Assembly: GCA_037576215.1 (NCBI GenBank)
Contig: JBANDB010000008.1
Span: 2,232,001 to 2,296,000, forward strand
Direction of reading: 5' to 3'
From: Armillaria gallica
Taxonomy: Eukaryota > Basidiomycota > Agaricomycetes > Agaricales > Physalacriaceae
Length of the DNA: 64,000 bases
Made by a program: the position numbers and the translations under genes. The notes below the pieces were generated by a model. That model saw nothing but the letters and a program-made list of their open reading frames with translations, ran no database searches and was not told the origin of the DNA. Below are positions 49,831 to 60,518 of the stretch, piece after piece (positions within the stretch are counted from its first letter, which is position 1; every line of letters starts with the position of its first letter).

Positions 49831-50634
49831 ACCTGTGTCAGTATCGCGCAAAATCTAACGCCCGTTGTACTTGTCGCTGTGTTTAGCCTGGGTATGTACT
49901 AACACGACCACGTGACGTCTTCGATGTTTCATTGTACTTAGCAGTGTAAATGCAATACAAATTCAGCTCCTTTTACACAGGGAGGCTATCCCGCCGGCTC
50001 CTTTCATGCGTAAGCACTGCACTGCTGGAGGCATTCTCGATTACCAACGAAGCGTCATGAAAAAGGGGACCAGTCGAAGTACAAGTGTTCGCAATGTACT
50101 TTCATAGGTTTGAATAGTGTAACTTAACGAGGTATCAGGCAATACTTCCATTGATATAATGATAAGTACTCTCAACTTTCGAATCCTCCTCTCTAACGAA
50201 ATAGTAAAGATACCCGAGGCTCTATTCTGTGTCCTGGTTTCTAAATGGCGTCGAGCAGTTGACCAGGTAGCATCGAGATATTTAGGCGACAAGCCACTTA
50301 CTGCGGGTGCGAGACCATATTTATCAAAGCCTTTGAGTGTCAGGATTATATAGGAGCCTCGGGTCTGTTGTAGCCCTTTTTTGCTTCGTCTATGCAAATG
50401 GACGTAACGAGCGATTGCGCAACCGACTGCTTCATGTACAGTGGAGGGGTGGTGGACCGTTTCGAAATAAGATTATTATCATACACGAACCCCTGGGACT
50501 CTATTGACAGGAAGCTTGCAACGAAACTCGGAAGGCAGTTCTAGCGCTGAGGCAGCAACGAGGCAGTGGGGAAGCCCACGGTCTAGTCTGTCGTTAGCAG
50601 ACCTCCTCGAGCTAGAACAATCTAACGACCGTAC
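49831..50634. other. Intergenic region between converging genes
   Basis: The 804 bases separate the GST-like stop from the COQ10 stop. A plus-strand frame from 50504 overlaps the antisense of COQ10 and is a shadow. No other gene is supported. The stretch 50090-50350 has mixed short frames without splice consistency. Confidence 0.4.
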
Positions 50635-51293
50635 CTACACACGGCCACGACCGCACACCTCATCGCACCTCTTTTCAAACGCCATCACCATCCCTCCAGA
50701 CACTTTATCAAAGAACGCCGAGGACAGCGACGCATAAAGCGGATTCACGAAATCAAAGGCCAAATCGAGGGAAACCAGGGTATGGTGTTCCTTTTGCCTG
50801 CTGGTTGGAACCGCCATATGGTCTTGAGCGACTTGAACATGGGTGTCGAGGAGGAAGCGATGGCCTGTTCGCTTTAGTAGACGAAGAACGGATTGGATTG
50901 GACGTACCTCCACCGACGAGAAGGGCGTGCAAGTCACTTTGCTGACGTAGCTCTCCTGGAAGGCCATGAACCCGACGGTCAGTTCTGCGTCCATTATCGT
51001 GGACCCGTCATGAGTAGCTCTGTGCAAAATACGCGAGCCGGTGCAGTACGGGATGAACTGGGGGTAGGAAGACACGTCCGATACTATGGCGTATAGCTCG
51101 CTCCTCTTGTATCTTCACCGGCAAAAGTCAGTACAGAACGAGGATCTTAAAGACGCCGGTCTCACGGAAATATTTTCTGTTCATGGTATGTCTGTTCTCC
51201 GGATTGAGGGAAACTTGGTAGGCTGAAGAGGGTTCTATGGTATGTAGACCTTTTGGGTAGCAGGCGGCGTGAAGTGGTCCGGAACAAGTTCAT
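50635..51293 (-). CDS. COQ10: Coenzyme Q-binding protein COQ10 (mitochondrial START domain)
   Basis: Mitochondrial inner-membrane lipid-binding protein needed for correct ubiquinone function in respiration. Exon 1 (51293-51166) begins MNLFRTTSRRLLPKRSTYHR, a typical Arg/Ser-rich mitochondrial presequence that decides this start. The START-like domain follows: EQKIFPSELYAIVSDVSSYP, QFIPYCTGSRIL, MDAELTVGFMAFQESYVSKV, FSSVEAIASSSTPMFKSLKT, then LDLAFDFVNPLYASLSSAFF and MVMAFEKRCDEVCGRGRV. Exons are 51293-51166, 51103-50908 and 50864-50635; the lengths sum to 554, one short of a whole number of codons, and the frame indeed slips once near 50797-50803 (FQP to RQKEHH). With one base restored the protein is 184 aa, a normal length. 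Confidence 0.9.
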
Positions 51294-51428
51294 CAGCCAT
51301 GTTTTGCCGCCGGCCTTTTTTTGCAGTGCAAAAAAATGCTTTTGTGATTCTACTAATTGTAGTGTGTAATAGATGCTATATACGAGTAAATGAGAGATCT
51401 CGAGAAGGTACGCATTAGGCTCCAGCTA

Positions 51429-51973
51429 CTAGTATTCTGCCTGCTGCGTCTCGGGGCAGTCTCTAGAGATCTACAGAGGATGTCAGCGCCTCGACGTCGA
51501 CCGGGTTCGAAAATACATACATGTCCCGTCTGTTGACACTTGTAGCATTTGATGTTTTTCGTGCGTTCTGATTCTACGGGGGCATTGGTGCAATTCCGGG
51601 ACATATGTCCTGATCCACCGCATCTCTAAAGGAACATTAGAGAAGGAGCTGGACAAGCAAGGGAGAATCGCACAAAACACTTTAATTGAGGGCATTCCGC
51701 TGTCACGATTGTCAGTCTTGAAGAAGAGGAAGAACGGGCAGATTAAAACATACATTTTACATGTCCCTCTTCACCACAACTGAAACACCGTTTGACAGAG
51801 ACCTTCCGAGGAGCGTCACAGTCAGCGGTAACATGACCAGGCTGCCCACAGTTGTAGCATGTGCGCTCCTTGGTGCAGGAATCAGCTCTGTGTCCGGCTG
51901 GAATTTTTGTCAGAAAGAACCTGCGGGTATACTGACGCGGAGACTCACGTTCACCGCACCTGTAGCATGTCAT
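51429..51973 (-). CDS. CCHC zinc-knuckle nucleic-acid-binding protein (GIS2/CNBP-like), copy 1
   Basis: Short protein made almost entirely of CCHC zinc knuckles (C-x2-C-x4-H-x4-C), like yeast Gis2 and animal CNBP, which bind G-rich RNA or DNA and influence translation. Five knuckles are visible: [56 protein letters not shown] and [14 protein letters not shown], then the tail PETQQAEY. Introns interrupt three of the knuckles exactly within the C-x4-H segment, and each join restores the motif; for the fourth, a GTGCGA donor after KCF is required to keep its first cysteine. Start MTCYRCGE at 51973. About 125 aa. Same strand as the next gene, 466 bases away. Confidence 0.85.
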
Positions 51974-52439
51974 ACGTGTCCGCTGGAACTGCTCTGATGA
52001 AAGAGCGGCGTGGTGTAAAAACCGCGACGCGATGCCTCTTCAGAGAAAAGTCGAAAAAAAGATCAAAAGTCAAAGGGTGTGCCGCACGGAAAATTCTTCT
52101 GTTCAGGCTTGAGCGGCAGGGTGAACATGCGGCATGATGTGAGGCCTGCTCTTTTGGGCAGCATAGACAAGGCGGAGGAAATCATTGACATGTTGCTAGT
52201 TGCGGTCGAAGAAAATAACACGGCACATTGCGGCAATTTTTGAGATCGCACTCTGAAAATATTTTGGATCCCGATCACTGAAAATACAGCTTCAATTACA
52301 CTTCGTTCGGCGTAAAGCTCTACTCGAAATAATAAAGATGCCCAACAAGATATAACGCTATTACGAGCAATGATACATATAAAAAAAGCGGAGTCCATGC
52401 TAGGCATCATGGAATTTCGAAAAGCGATGCCATAGCCTC
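51974..52439. other. Spacer between the tandem zinc-knuckle genes
   Basis: No coding frame is supported. The 466 bases hold the promoter and leader of copy 1 and the 3' UTR of copy 2. There is a strong CAAAAAGATCAAAAGTC-type A-rich stretch near 52050-52080 upstream of the start. Confidence 0.45.
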
Positions 52440-53232
52440 CTAAGCAACAAATGTCTCGGTCTCGGGACAGTCCCTGGCAATCTACGGTAATGGTTGAGCT
52501 CCTTGCGACGACAACGACGATCCATGGACACTTACGTGACCTTCCTGTTGGCATTTGTAGCAGGTCTTGTTCTTGTTCGCGACTGAAGCGGTCTCGCCAA
52601 GCGTACCAGGGGTTGCAAGACAGTCCCTGGAGAAGGTGAGACGGCGAAATAAAAGCAAGAGAGTACATACCTAGCCATATGGTTGGGACCGCCACACCTG
52701 TAGCACTTTACAGGCGGCAAAGTGGCGGTATTGAGCGCCCTTCCGGGGGGAGGCGCCCGAGAGGCAAAGCCTCCCATTCCGTTGGCTCCGTTAGGACAGG
52801 CACGGGCAATGTGACCGAATCGGCCGCAGTTCTGGATAGAAAATCGGTGACGACTTGGATCAGAAAGAAGGAATGGTAACGTACGTAGCACTTCTGATTG
52901 CTTCCTTGCTGCTGGATCCTCAAACTCGGGCATTCCGCTGGTACGCAGGTGAGGCTTGGTCTCCTAAGACAAACCAGTGCGAGACCGACCTTGAATATGG
53001 CCGACACCGCCGCAAGAGTAGCACTGTTTCGCAGAAACAGTACGAGGAGAAGGACAGGCAGAGGATTCGTGACCAGGCTGGCGACAATTGTAGCATAGAC
53101 GTTGCTCCGAGGAACAGTTCTCGGCGATATGACCGACTGTGCAATGTTTCAACGGATGGCCCGTGACGAACGCTTACCAGACTCACGATTACCGCACTTA
53201 AAGCAACCCTTCCTAGAATACTGGAACGCCAT
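52440..53232 (-). CDS. GIS2: CCHC zinc-knuckle nucleic-acid-binding protein (GIS2/CNBP-like), copy 2
   Basis: Start MAFQYSRKGCFKCGN at 53232. Six CCHC knuckles are read in order: CFKCGNLGHIAENC, CYNCRQPGHESSAC, CYSCGGVGHIQAEC, CYNCGRFGHIARAC, CYRCGGPNHMARDC and CYKCQQEGHIARDC, followed by PETETFVA and TAG at 52440-52442. Between knuckles 4 and 5 is a Gly/Ala/Pro-rich linker (GANGMGGFASRAPPPGR), the place where CNBP and fungal homologues carry an RG/G-rich insert. Introns split most knuckles at the C-x4-H step, as in copy 1. About 180 aa. Shared layout and ending mark the two genes as tandem paralogs; this one has the fuller knuckle number and N-terminus and may be the ancestral GIS2. Confidence 0.88.
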
Positions 53233-53680
53233 ACTCGAAATCCGGACTTCTTCTGAACTAGAGAGGGGTAGATAACCCCAAAATTAGCAGGAAAAAAGGA
53301 CGAGAAGACGAAAATACGGACCTCACTTCACCCACAGCCAGCTATCCGCTTACGACTCTGCCTCCTACGTGTGAAGACTTTGTAGAGTGGATGGAAGAGA
53401 TGTAAGAGTGATGACTGAGCCCGGGAAGGTCTGATCGAATTTGGTCTAGTTTGGCTCAAGCTTTGACTTTGACTTTTACTCTGATATTGCAACGAGCATC
53501 TCGTTCTACGTGAAGATCTTCTGGCCTTTTTATGTCCGTGTCTTGGACCACGACTATGGTTCCTAGTGCCGCTGGATTTAGGCGGATCAGCTGAGCCGCT
53601 GCCTCGCCGTTATCTCAAATCAATCACCTCCATTCCGAGTCCTGAGTCCTGACTGGATTTGGCATTTTCTGGACCTGACT
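53233..53680. other. Intergenic, promoter side of GIS2-like gene
   Basis: Divergent region between the GIS2-like start and the TATA-like box at 53683. It contains repeated GACTTTGACTTTTACT-like blocks (53461-53480) and paired GAGTCCTGAGTCCTGA (about 53635-53652). No coding frame is supported. Confidence 0.4.
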
Positions 53681-53693
53681 CTCTATAAAAGCC
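53681..53693 (+). promoter_or_regulatory. TATA box-like element (TCTATAAAAGCCC)
   Basis: A consensus TATAAA lies at 53684-53690. It precedes a CT-rich leader and, 220 bases on, an ATG followed by a well-formed intron (53905-54077). The spacing suggests a transcription start near 53715. Confidence 0.45.
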
Positions 53694-53904
53694 CTATTTT
53701 TTCTCGCTTGAGACCTTGGGTTCGTTCCACCCCCACTTTCGGCCAGCTCCTTTCAATCAGTATAGCCCCGCGAGGCTGGTTTGTCGAGGTCAGCCGCCTT
53801 TCTCTGCTACCTTGCTCTCTCTCTGACTCATCGCTAGACCTCACAGGACCTCCCAGCGTTAAGGCGAACTTCGCGCGTTTGCGTCCATCGCGCTTCTTGT
53901 TTGG

Positions 53905-54077
53905 ATGACGAGCGGCGTCCTTCGAGGTAGGTTGTCTCTTTCTCTGTCTTATTACACGTCGTCTGACCCGTTGATGCAGATGCTTCACCTCTTACGACGT
54001 CGTCCATCATCCTGGCAAAAGGCGAAGTAACGAGCGAGCAAAGAATGGTTCAATGTATGGGAGGGGAGTCACTATAA
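53905..54077 (+). CDS. Possible small spliced ORF (about 34 aa)
   Basis: ATG 53905 (MTSGVLR) is followed after 22 nt by a donor GTAGGT and, 53 nt later, an acceptor TGATGCAG; the join leads to ...ASPLTTSSIILAKGEVTSEQ and a stop at 54075-54077. A TATA box and CT-rich leader lie upstream. The product resembles nothing I recognise. It may be the first exons of a truncated gene rather than a complete protein. Confidence 0.3.
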
Positions 54078-57000
54078 CAGGCGCTCCGGATGTGTCTTCT
54101 TCACAAGAGGCTTTATGCATATGTTTACATGAACTATCTTTCCGCTCTCTGCTGGACAATACTGCCCATTCTCTTGTCTGAGTCGAACGTTTCGTGTTCG
54201 AATCTCCGCCCATCCATCATTTCGCGACTGATGAATTCAACAGCCGCGGCGTTGATAAACCCACCTAGTGGCGCATATATGCAATTGTTCCGCGTGTTCT
54301 TTATCTGCCGCCAGTCTGACATGTGGGCCACAGAGTCCTCATAATTATTGACGCCGAAAGTCGACGCGTACGATCGAAATGTACGAGCCTTTTTAGGTGT
54401 CGCGTCTGCTTAAGCACGGTTACCCGGGACCGAATCGGGAGGTCGTGGCTCATCGATCAAGTTCCTTTAGGATAAAATATGCAAAATTTGGACCCCGAAC
54501 GACGCAAAAGGCAGCTCATCTTTCGGGGCACTCACTCTTGATCCCAAAACACGTTCTAGATGATTAAAGTTGTCCTGTCCAATGGATTTGCAGCGTTTGC
54601 CGGTGCGTTCCAAATTGCCATCCAAGAGCTTGTGTGTATAATCTGATTTCACGTCAAACCGCTAAACTAGCCCCAGATGGCCTCGGGCGGCGCAATACCG
54701 TTATTTCTGCTGAGAAGGCTCCCCCACTTCAACTCCGTGTACAAGAAATGTATGTGGACATCCTCCCCAATTATGGCGCCAACTTTTGCTCTACACTATG
54801 GCCGAATGACCCGTCGGTGCTGTGTCAAGTCATAGGATGAGACAAGGTGACCAGAGCTTCGAGATGCGATGAAATTCGCGGAGGCAGAATCTTTCATGAT
54901 AACCACCAGTTCTTCTGCCGCTAACCTATCAACCTAGACCGCATCCGACCCAAACAATGCTCGCGGGGATTGGAAAGCACGCCAGAGTCATATGCACCTT
55001 CGGCGATTCTTGCACAACGCCACTTGCTATCGACCGATATCTCTGTCGGTAGTTTGTTTAAGCATTCGAATGGTCCCATGGGCTGCACGAGTGAGAAAAA
55101 CTCCCCTCGGAAGGCAGGATCAGAAGCTGCCGCCTTCGACTCCACAGTACGGGTCTCCGTGGTGGAGGACGAAGCCGTTATCTGCGACCACATATTGCGA
55201 ATACGCGGGTACTAGAATGTTCGACGCCGAAAGTGGGCTGACACCCATGTGAATCACCCACTAGCTCGCAGTCTTTCGGCTACATTTTGGAGACCGGGAC
55301 AATGCTATTGCGTCACGCTGTCTGGTCTTTTCAGCTCCGCGTCGCTCCATCGGGACAAACGGGAGTCGGAAAGGCAAAGGAGGAGGGGTATTACGGTTCA
55401 CGTATCTACAGTGCAGTTTTCTCGATCTCTTTTGGAAGGATGCTGAAACGACACTGTACGGCGCTACGTATACCCAAATATCGCATAGGAAATGGTAGTC
55501 GTGAACCGATTTTCCAGATCACTATCAAGGACCAAGCTAATGCGACACATCTCTCGTACTTTTTGGGGTTATCTGCATTTGATTAACCCCGACTATCAAA
55601 ACCCTTTCGCAACAGGTAAACTACGTGGTGGTGGTCCTCAGCTGCTCTCCTGTCATTCCCAGTTCCTCCACACAATAAATTAGGTTCGACGGGGGTGTCG
55701 TCGTGCGATGTAGAGTATAGCAGCGGACATATGGAATGGTTGGTGCTGTTCATCATACTTGATTGACGAAGAAATTTTACTTTTCTGTGGCAGTGCTTAC
55801 CCTGATTTGCGCTCTCAGCTGAGCTGATGATGCCCCGAATATTCAATGAGTCGCCGGTTCAACATGGTTTCCTGAGTACGACCAGTTAGTTACGGGTATG
55901 GCAGGTGCGATACAGGAAATCGATTCCAGAGACTCTATTTGACGGGAAGTACTTGATCGCAGTCGATGCTGCTAAGGGAACTAGATTCCAGGTCGGGTTG
56001 GGACTGGTTCAAGTCTACCGTTGCCTCGGACGCGTGCTTGGGAGGCTTTCAGTAAGTACAACATTTTCTCCTGGTTTAGAAGACTGACAGAATACCTCTG
56101 CTCCTCTACAGACAAGCGTCGACTACAATCTACCGGCTCCTGATTAACACTCGAGTTGATGTGCCTTGCACCAAAGTTAGAGTGCGGAGTCTTTATATTC
56201 TGGCCAGAACTTGGTCTACACACATTCTAGTACGCTAATTTCTTGTCCAAGGATGGACCGCATAGCGACTGTAGTTTGTATTCCTTCGTGCCCACCCGTA
56301 TCGTTCTCCGGTGGTAGTTTATCTTTCGATAGCTATCAAGCTATGATAAACCTGAATCGCTGACAAACCTGTGATGGTTCTTCTGAAGTCTTTCAGGTGA
56401 AATGTGGTGATGTATTGTATCAACCCACACCGGTTGACACCATCCTCCATTTGCTCCCTTTGGGAAGGGTCAGATTGTTGGTAAACGTCGAAGAGTCTAA
56501 GACTGAACCGGCTAACTACATAGTGCTTTTCATCCCATAACCGTTTTCTGATTGACAGACCGTGTCGGCGTATCTACGTCGCATGCTATTTTTGCCTCCT
56601 GTGCTACTTACTATCAGCCGATTGGTTTGGTCGTTGACCAGTGGACTAGTAACGTCAATTGCAAGGGTTCCCCAACTCGGTTTCTAGTAGGCGATCTCCT
56701 GGACGGAGCCGAGCCCTTAGCGCCTTAGCAGTTTACAGATTCTTTAGAGTTGCGTCAGCTCCAAAGTCTTCCTCTCGCCAGCCACCAGATTTCTCAGAAG
56801 TGAACACTCACCTACTCACCTCGAAATTTTCTTTTTCGACATCGTTGCCGGTAAATGTACGAAGAACTACTATCGAAAGCTGAAAGTTGTGACTTGTCAA
56901 GTTTCAATCGACGACCGTTAGTGATAAAAATCGACAAGTGTGGGCTTGGACCCACCATCCCACGCCCTTTCAGAGCAGGATTCCCAGAATAAACTAAAAT

Positions 57001-57094
57001 TTCTCGAGGCAAGGATGAAGATTTAAACTGTTTACTGCAAATTAGGGTAGTGCATGAAACCTAAGTTTCGATACTCATACACCTAGGTTAATTA
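54078..57094. other. 3-kb gene-poor region
   Basis: Only short, overlapping frames on both strands are present (for example 54921-55193 minus, 54970-55215 plus, 55287-55586 plus). None shows a family signature, consistent splicing or a reverse-transcriptase/transposase motif. Codon-like bias is weak. The stretch could be degraded transposon or duplicated DNA, but I cannot identify a source. Confidence 0.4.
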
Positions 57095-57148
57095 CCAGGT
57101 AAGTTACCTCCTCTCGCTAGAAGAATTTTTTCCGAGGTAACTTACCAA
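57095..57148. repeat. Inverted repeat A (GGTAAGTTACCTC ... GAGGTAACTTACC)
   Basis: Perfect 13-bp inverted arms, GGTAAGTTACCTC at 57098 and GAGGTAACTTACC ending at 57148, separated by about 24 bases. About 35 bases downstream is TTACAATTGGGTATATGTTCTTTGTACA, a segment shared in diverged form with repeat B. Confidence 0.75.
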
Positions 57149-57750
57149 TGATGTGACTGACTGCCAGCTAAGTAAAACTTTATTTACAATTGGGTATATG
57201 TTCTTTGTACATGTTATGTGCATGCCGCCGGCCTCTGCTTCACACCCATTCCAACTTCAATCCTAACTCCAGCATTCCTCACTATCGGACTCATGGCCTC
57301 CAACCGCATACCATTACTCTGCCCCATTTGGTATTTCATTTATCATTTCATTTCACTACTTCACATATTAATTCTAGAACCCGAATCTGGTAGCAAATAG
57401 ACCACTGCCGGAGTCCATCAGACTCCGACTTGGATTACCTATATATATACTGTAGAAGTACTTGTAGATACTCAGTTCAAATATCAACTTGGTTTAGCCA
57501 AATCTCTCTTTAATTCCAAGTCTAATTCTATCACTCTCAAGTCCACAGCCTCCACTCCATTGGGCTCTATCTAACTCTATCCAACCTTTGCTCTCTACAG
57601 ACTCTGCTCTGCAATACAATCTCAGGGCTTTGGCTCAAGGGCCCTGACATTGCTAATAGCTTTGCCAAAAAGCCCACACACTCTGCCAGGCTCCACTCAT
57701 GCAAGTTATCTTGATCTATTTGGCACATCCCTAACAGTACAAAGTAGAAT
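57149..57750. other. AT-rich spacer between inverted repeats
   Basis: Contains stacked ACTCCA/CTCTA-like simple blocks (57480-57620) and ATATATATAC at about 57440. The minus-strand frame at 57567-57827 shows no family resemblance. I regard it as repeat-derived or non-coding. Confidence 0.4.
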
Positions 57751-57861
57751 ACCAGTAAGTTACCTCCCCTCCCTGAGAGCAATTTTGGTAACAAAATCCA
57801 TAAGTATATAATAAAGCAGCATGCCATAACTTACTAGGATTTTGGTCAAGGTAACTTACCC
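57751..57861. repeat. Inverted repeat B (GTAAGTTACCT ... AGGTAACTTAC)
   Basis: Arms of 11 bp at 57755 and ending near 57859 enclose a second, inner inverted pair (CAAAATCC ... GGATTTTG). Downstream lies ATTACAATTCTGTTTATCTT then CTTTGTACAAAG, related to the segment after repeat A. The nested pairing suggests a foldback element. Confidence 0.7.
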
Positions 57862-58052
57862 ATCAATATAAATATCCATTACAATTCTGTTTATCTTCTT
57901 TGTACAAAGTAAAGTGTAAGATGTATGCAACATTTTGAGATGTACAACAGCTCCCAAGAGAGTATTTTTTTAATAAAAATGCAAAGATACATAACCTGAA
58001 AAAATGCTGCAATTGCTGCATGCTAGTCATTGCCAGTGGACTTGCATATGAT

Positions 58053-58113
58053 ATGTAAGTAACTTACATAGCAAAACTAACCTTCTTGGGGTAACAAACA
58101 GTTACTTACCTCC
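58053..58113. repeat. Palindrome TATGTAAGT-A-ACTTACATA and third GTTACTTACC motif
   Basis: At 58053-58071 there is a 9-bp palindrome around a single central base. About 30 bases further, at 58101, CAGTTACTTACCTCC repeats the core. Together with repeats A and B this makes at least six occurrences of the GTAAGTTACC-type core within 1 kb. Confidence 0.65.
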
Positions 58114-58484
58114 ACCAAGGTCTAAACTTTGGTGTGTAAGCCTTGAGGCTTACATTCTAGCTGAGCACTGCAGTGTTGTGCGGGTCGCGCGACCGTTACC
58201 GAAGCCACGACGGTCACAGAGCTCTGGCCGTCGCTGTCATAAAACGATGCCCGAACCCAAACCGAACCGGACCCCATGACTTTTCCCACGCCACTGCGAC
58301 CTTGCCTATACACAGACCGGATTCGACCAATGATGGTGACAAAGCAAGTCATATCGATGACCCGACAAATAAGTCTACGACCACGTCACGTTGTGGCCTC
58401 ACAGCCACAGAGTCAGGGTCAAGGTCGGGTGACCGTACAACACTGGAGCACTGAGCACTGAGCAGCCTACGATGAAGCAAAAAC

Positions 58485-58616
58485 TGACAGAAAGGGGATT
58501 CGAACCCCTGCCATCATACGATGATGAGAAACCCGGATCGGGCAAGTCTGATTATGTAATTGCGATCACATAAGCTGAACTTGAGTCACACGCCTTAACC
58601 ACTCGGCCATTCTGCC
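58485..58616 (-). tRNA. tRNA-Leu(CAA) with intron
   Basis: Reading the minus strand, the acceptor stem GGCAGAA pairs with TTCTGTC (one G-T pair), with discriminator A, typical of Leu. The D-arm is GCCGAGTGGTTAAGGC; the T-arm AGGGG-TTCGAAT-CCCCT is perfect. The anticodon loop CTCAAG places anticodon CAA at 58583-58581. An intron of about 49 nt (58579-58531) follows position 37; it contains CTTG, able to pair with the anticodon region as expected for splicing. The long variable arm is CATCGTATGATG. The anticodon stem shows one T-T mismatch (TGTGA with TCTCA). Confidence 0.85.
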
Positions 58617-58843
58617 ACAATGAGTAGTCTAACGAATACATATAGGTTCCCCCCGCCGGATGCACAAAAAATGGAGGAAAACGCTTTTGAAATGAAGGAG
58701 TTCTGGGAATGGGGATGGAGGTAGAGACGCAAACCCGATCGTAATTGATCGTGATCGGGGTGAGTCTCTCTGAGGCCCGATCATGCTTTTGCTACGTAAA
58801 GTGATCTCTTTTCCAACATTGATCATCGGTTTCAACGGCAACA

Positions 58844-60246
58844 CTACAGGAAAGTTCTAAGGTATTCCGTCATCGCTAAAAGGGCCAGGCTCTGTCCGTA
58901 TGGCATACTTGTCAGAGGTATCTGCTTGTACGCCTCGATATTGTCGAACACAGGGGTTCCAAATGACACCAACTTCAACTCGCCGGCGTCAGTGATGTTA
59001 TCCAACACAGCTTGAATCGCCTTCTTCGCAGTATTAACATATCTCTCCTCTTTTGGTATCAGTCTCAGCCTCAGCGCTTTCATGATTCCGTACGCGAACC
59101 CAGCCGTGCAAGACGCCTCCAAATACGATGTCGGATCGTCGAGAATGGTATGCCAAAGGCCGGTCGCGGGGTCTTGATACTTCACCAAAGCATCGATTTG
59201 AGCGACGAGAGAGGAGACTAGGAACAGCCGGACGCCGTCGGTTTCAGGCAATTGAAGCATCTCGACAAAGTCCGGAATGGCCACTGTCACCCAACAGTTT
59301 CCTCTGCCCCATCTCGCCCGCCCAAAGTGGTGTCGTCCATCAAATGTCCACCCTTGTTCATGGATGTAAGTGCAGGCCGGAGAAGCTAGGACAAACATCT
59401 ACCATGAAACCAGAGTCCAGTCTGGACGTCTTGCAGATACTTGATACTATAAACGGTGGGTAAATGCATCATCTCTTGCGATCACACAGGCTTACTGTAA
59501 CAAGAATTGACGCTTGGCTTCTTCAACATAGGCAGGCCTCCCCAATACGAGTCCAATCTTCGCCAAAGGCAAGACGGACATCATCAGTGTGTCGTCCCAG
59601 AGTTGCTGGTAGTTGTCAACAAGATACGTGATGTGCTGCAGACCGCCGTCTTCGGTTCTGGGCATGTCGTACATCACCCATTCGGCCCAAGAATCCAGAT
59701 GGGCGAGATAACTGGCGTACTTCCCCTCATGAAGGTACGCGGCGGTCAACAGTGGGGACATAGTATTGACGTTCTGCTCCAGAAGTCAGGCGAACATCGT
59801 GTCTCGGAAACACGATTCACATACTTTGGTAGTTCCAATTTTGAAGCGGTCTTTAAACCACGCTAGGGAAATATCTAGGGCCTCCTGATCACCGGCGATT
59901 TCGTGAAATTTCCAAAGTCCGTAAAGTCCTGTTTTGCGCTTAGGTGTTTCGTCATTGATATCGGAAATCACTAACCAACTCCATGTGTCCACTAGAATAC
60001 GCCAGTCAGAAGCCGGTCTCTTTAAGAACGATAATCTCACCTCCCAGTCGTTCCAGCCTTTCGTATCGATGACCCTTCCATCTTCCAAGGTCAGGAGGAA
60101 CTCTCCGGTTTCATCTTTGATGTTCACTAAGCAATTGATGAGATTGCGGATATGTTGCAGGGTTTGAACCTGCACAATGGATGAGGAAAATGACTGCGGG
60201 AGATACGCGGACTTACCTTTCGAGGGTTGATATTTCTAGACGACAT
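58844..60246 (-). CDS. GH105 unsaturated rhamnogalacturonyl hydrolase
   Basis: Glycoside hydrolase family 88/105 enzyme that removes the unsaturated uronic acid left at the non-reducing end of pectin fragments after lyase cleavage. Start MSSRNINPRK at 60246, followed by an intron and VQTLQHIRNLINCLVNIKDE. Recognisable blocks are VIDTKGWNDWEVRLSFLKR, KTGLYGLWKFHEIAGD, MSPLLTAAYLHEGKYASYLA, EWVMYDMPRTEDGGLQHIT, QQLWDDTLMMSVLPLAKIG, LWFHGWTFDGRHHF, the signature RARWGRGNCWV, DGLWHTILDDPTSYLEASCT and GFAYGIMKALR. There is no signal peptide, so the enzyme is intracellular and needs imported oligosaccharides. Four exons keep frame; about 400 aa. It is divergent from the permease gene with 272 bases between starts. 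Confidence 0.9.
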
Positions 60247-60518
60247 AGCGATGAAAAGGAGCGTTCTGGCCGCAGATCTCGCTTTAAAGTGAGTGGGAGG
60301 AAAGGAAACGGGCCGCGGACCGCCAGCCGGGGGCATGTGGGGAAATAACGAGGTGTAAATGCGGGGCCCCGGACCAATGATCGACTTGTAGCAGGTCGCG
60401 TACCACTGTTAGGCCAGGGGTGATCACATCACAGGATCTTTCGATCCCCTTTCATGGAATCGTATAAAAAGTTTGCTGATGCTTCTCAGAGGGTCCGAAG
60501 TTTCAACTTCTTCTCACT
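60247..60518. promoter_or_regulatory. Shared divergent promoter of GH105 and permease genes
   Basis: The 272-base interval separates the two start codons on opposite strands. It is GC-rich near the GH105 start (GGCCGCGGACCGCCAGCCGGGG, about 60311) and contains GTGGGG/GCGGGGCCCC blocks that resemble CreA/Mig1-type carbon-repression sites. A TATAAA-like ATCGTATAAAAAG lies at about 60460 before the permease. Carbon control of both genes is an inference. Confidence 0.5.

Noticed and set aside
58160..58465. Short tandem GAGCACT repeats and the palindrome GTCGCGCGAC near the tRNA
   Set aside because: Only two or three imperfect units, too little to call a repeat array or protein-binding site.
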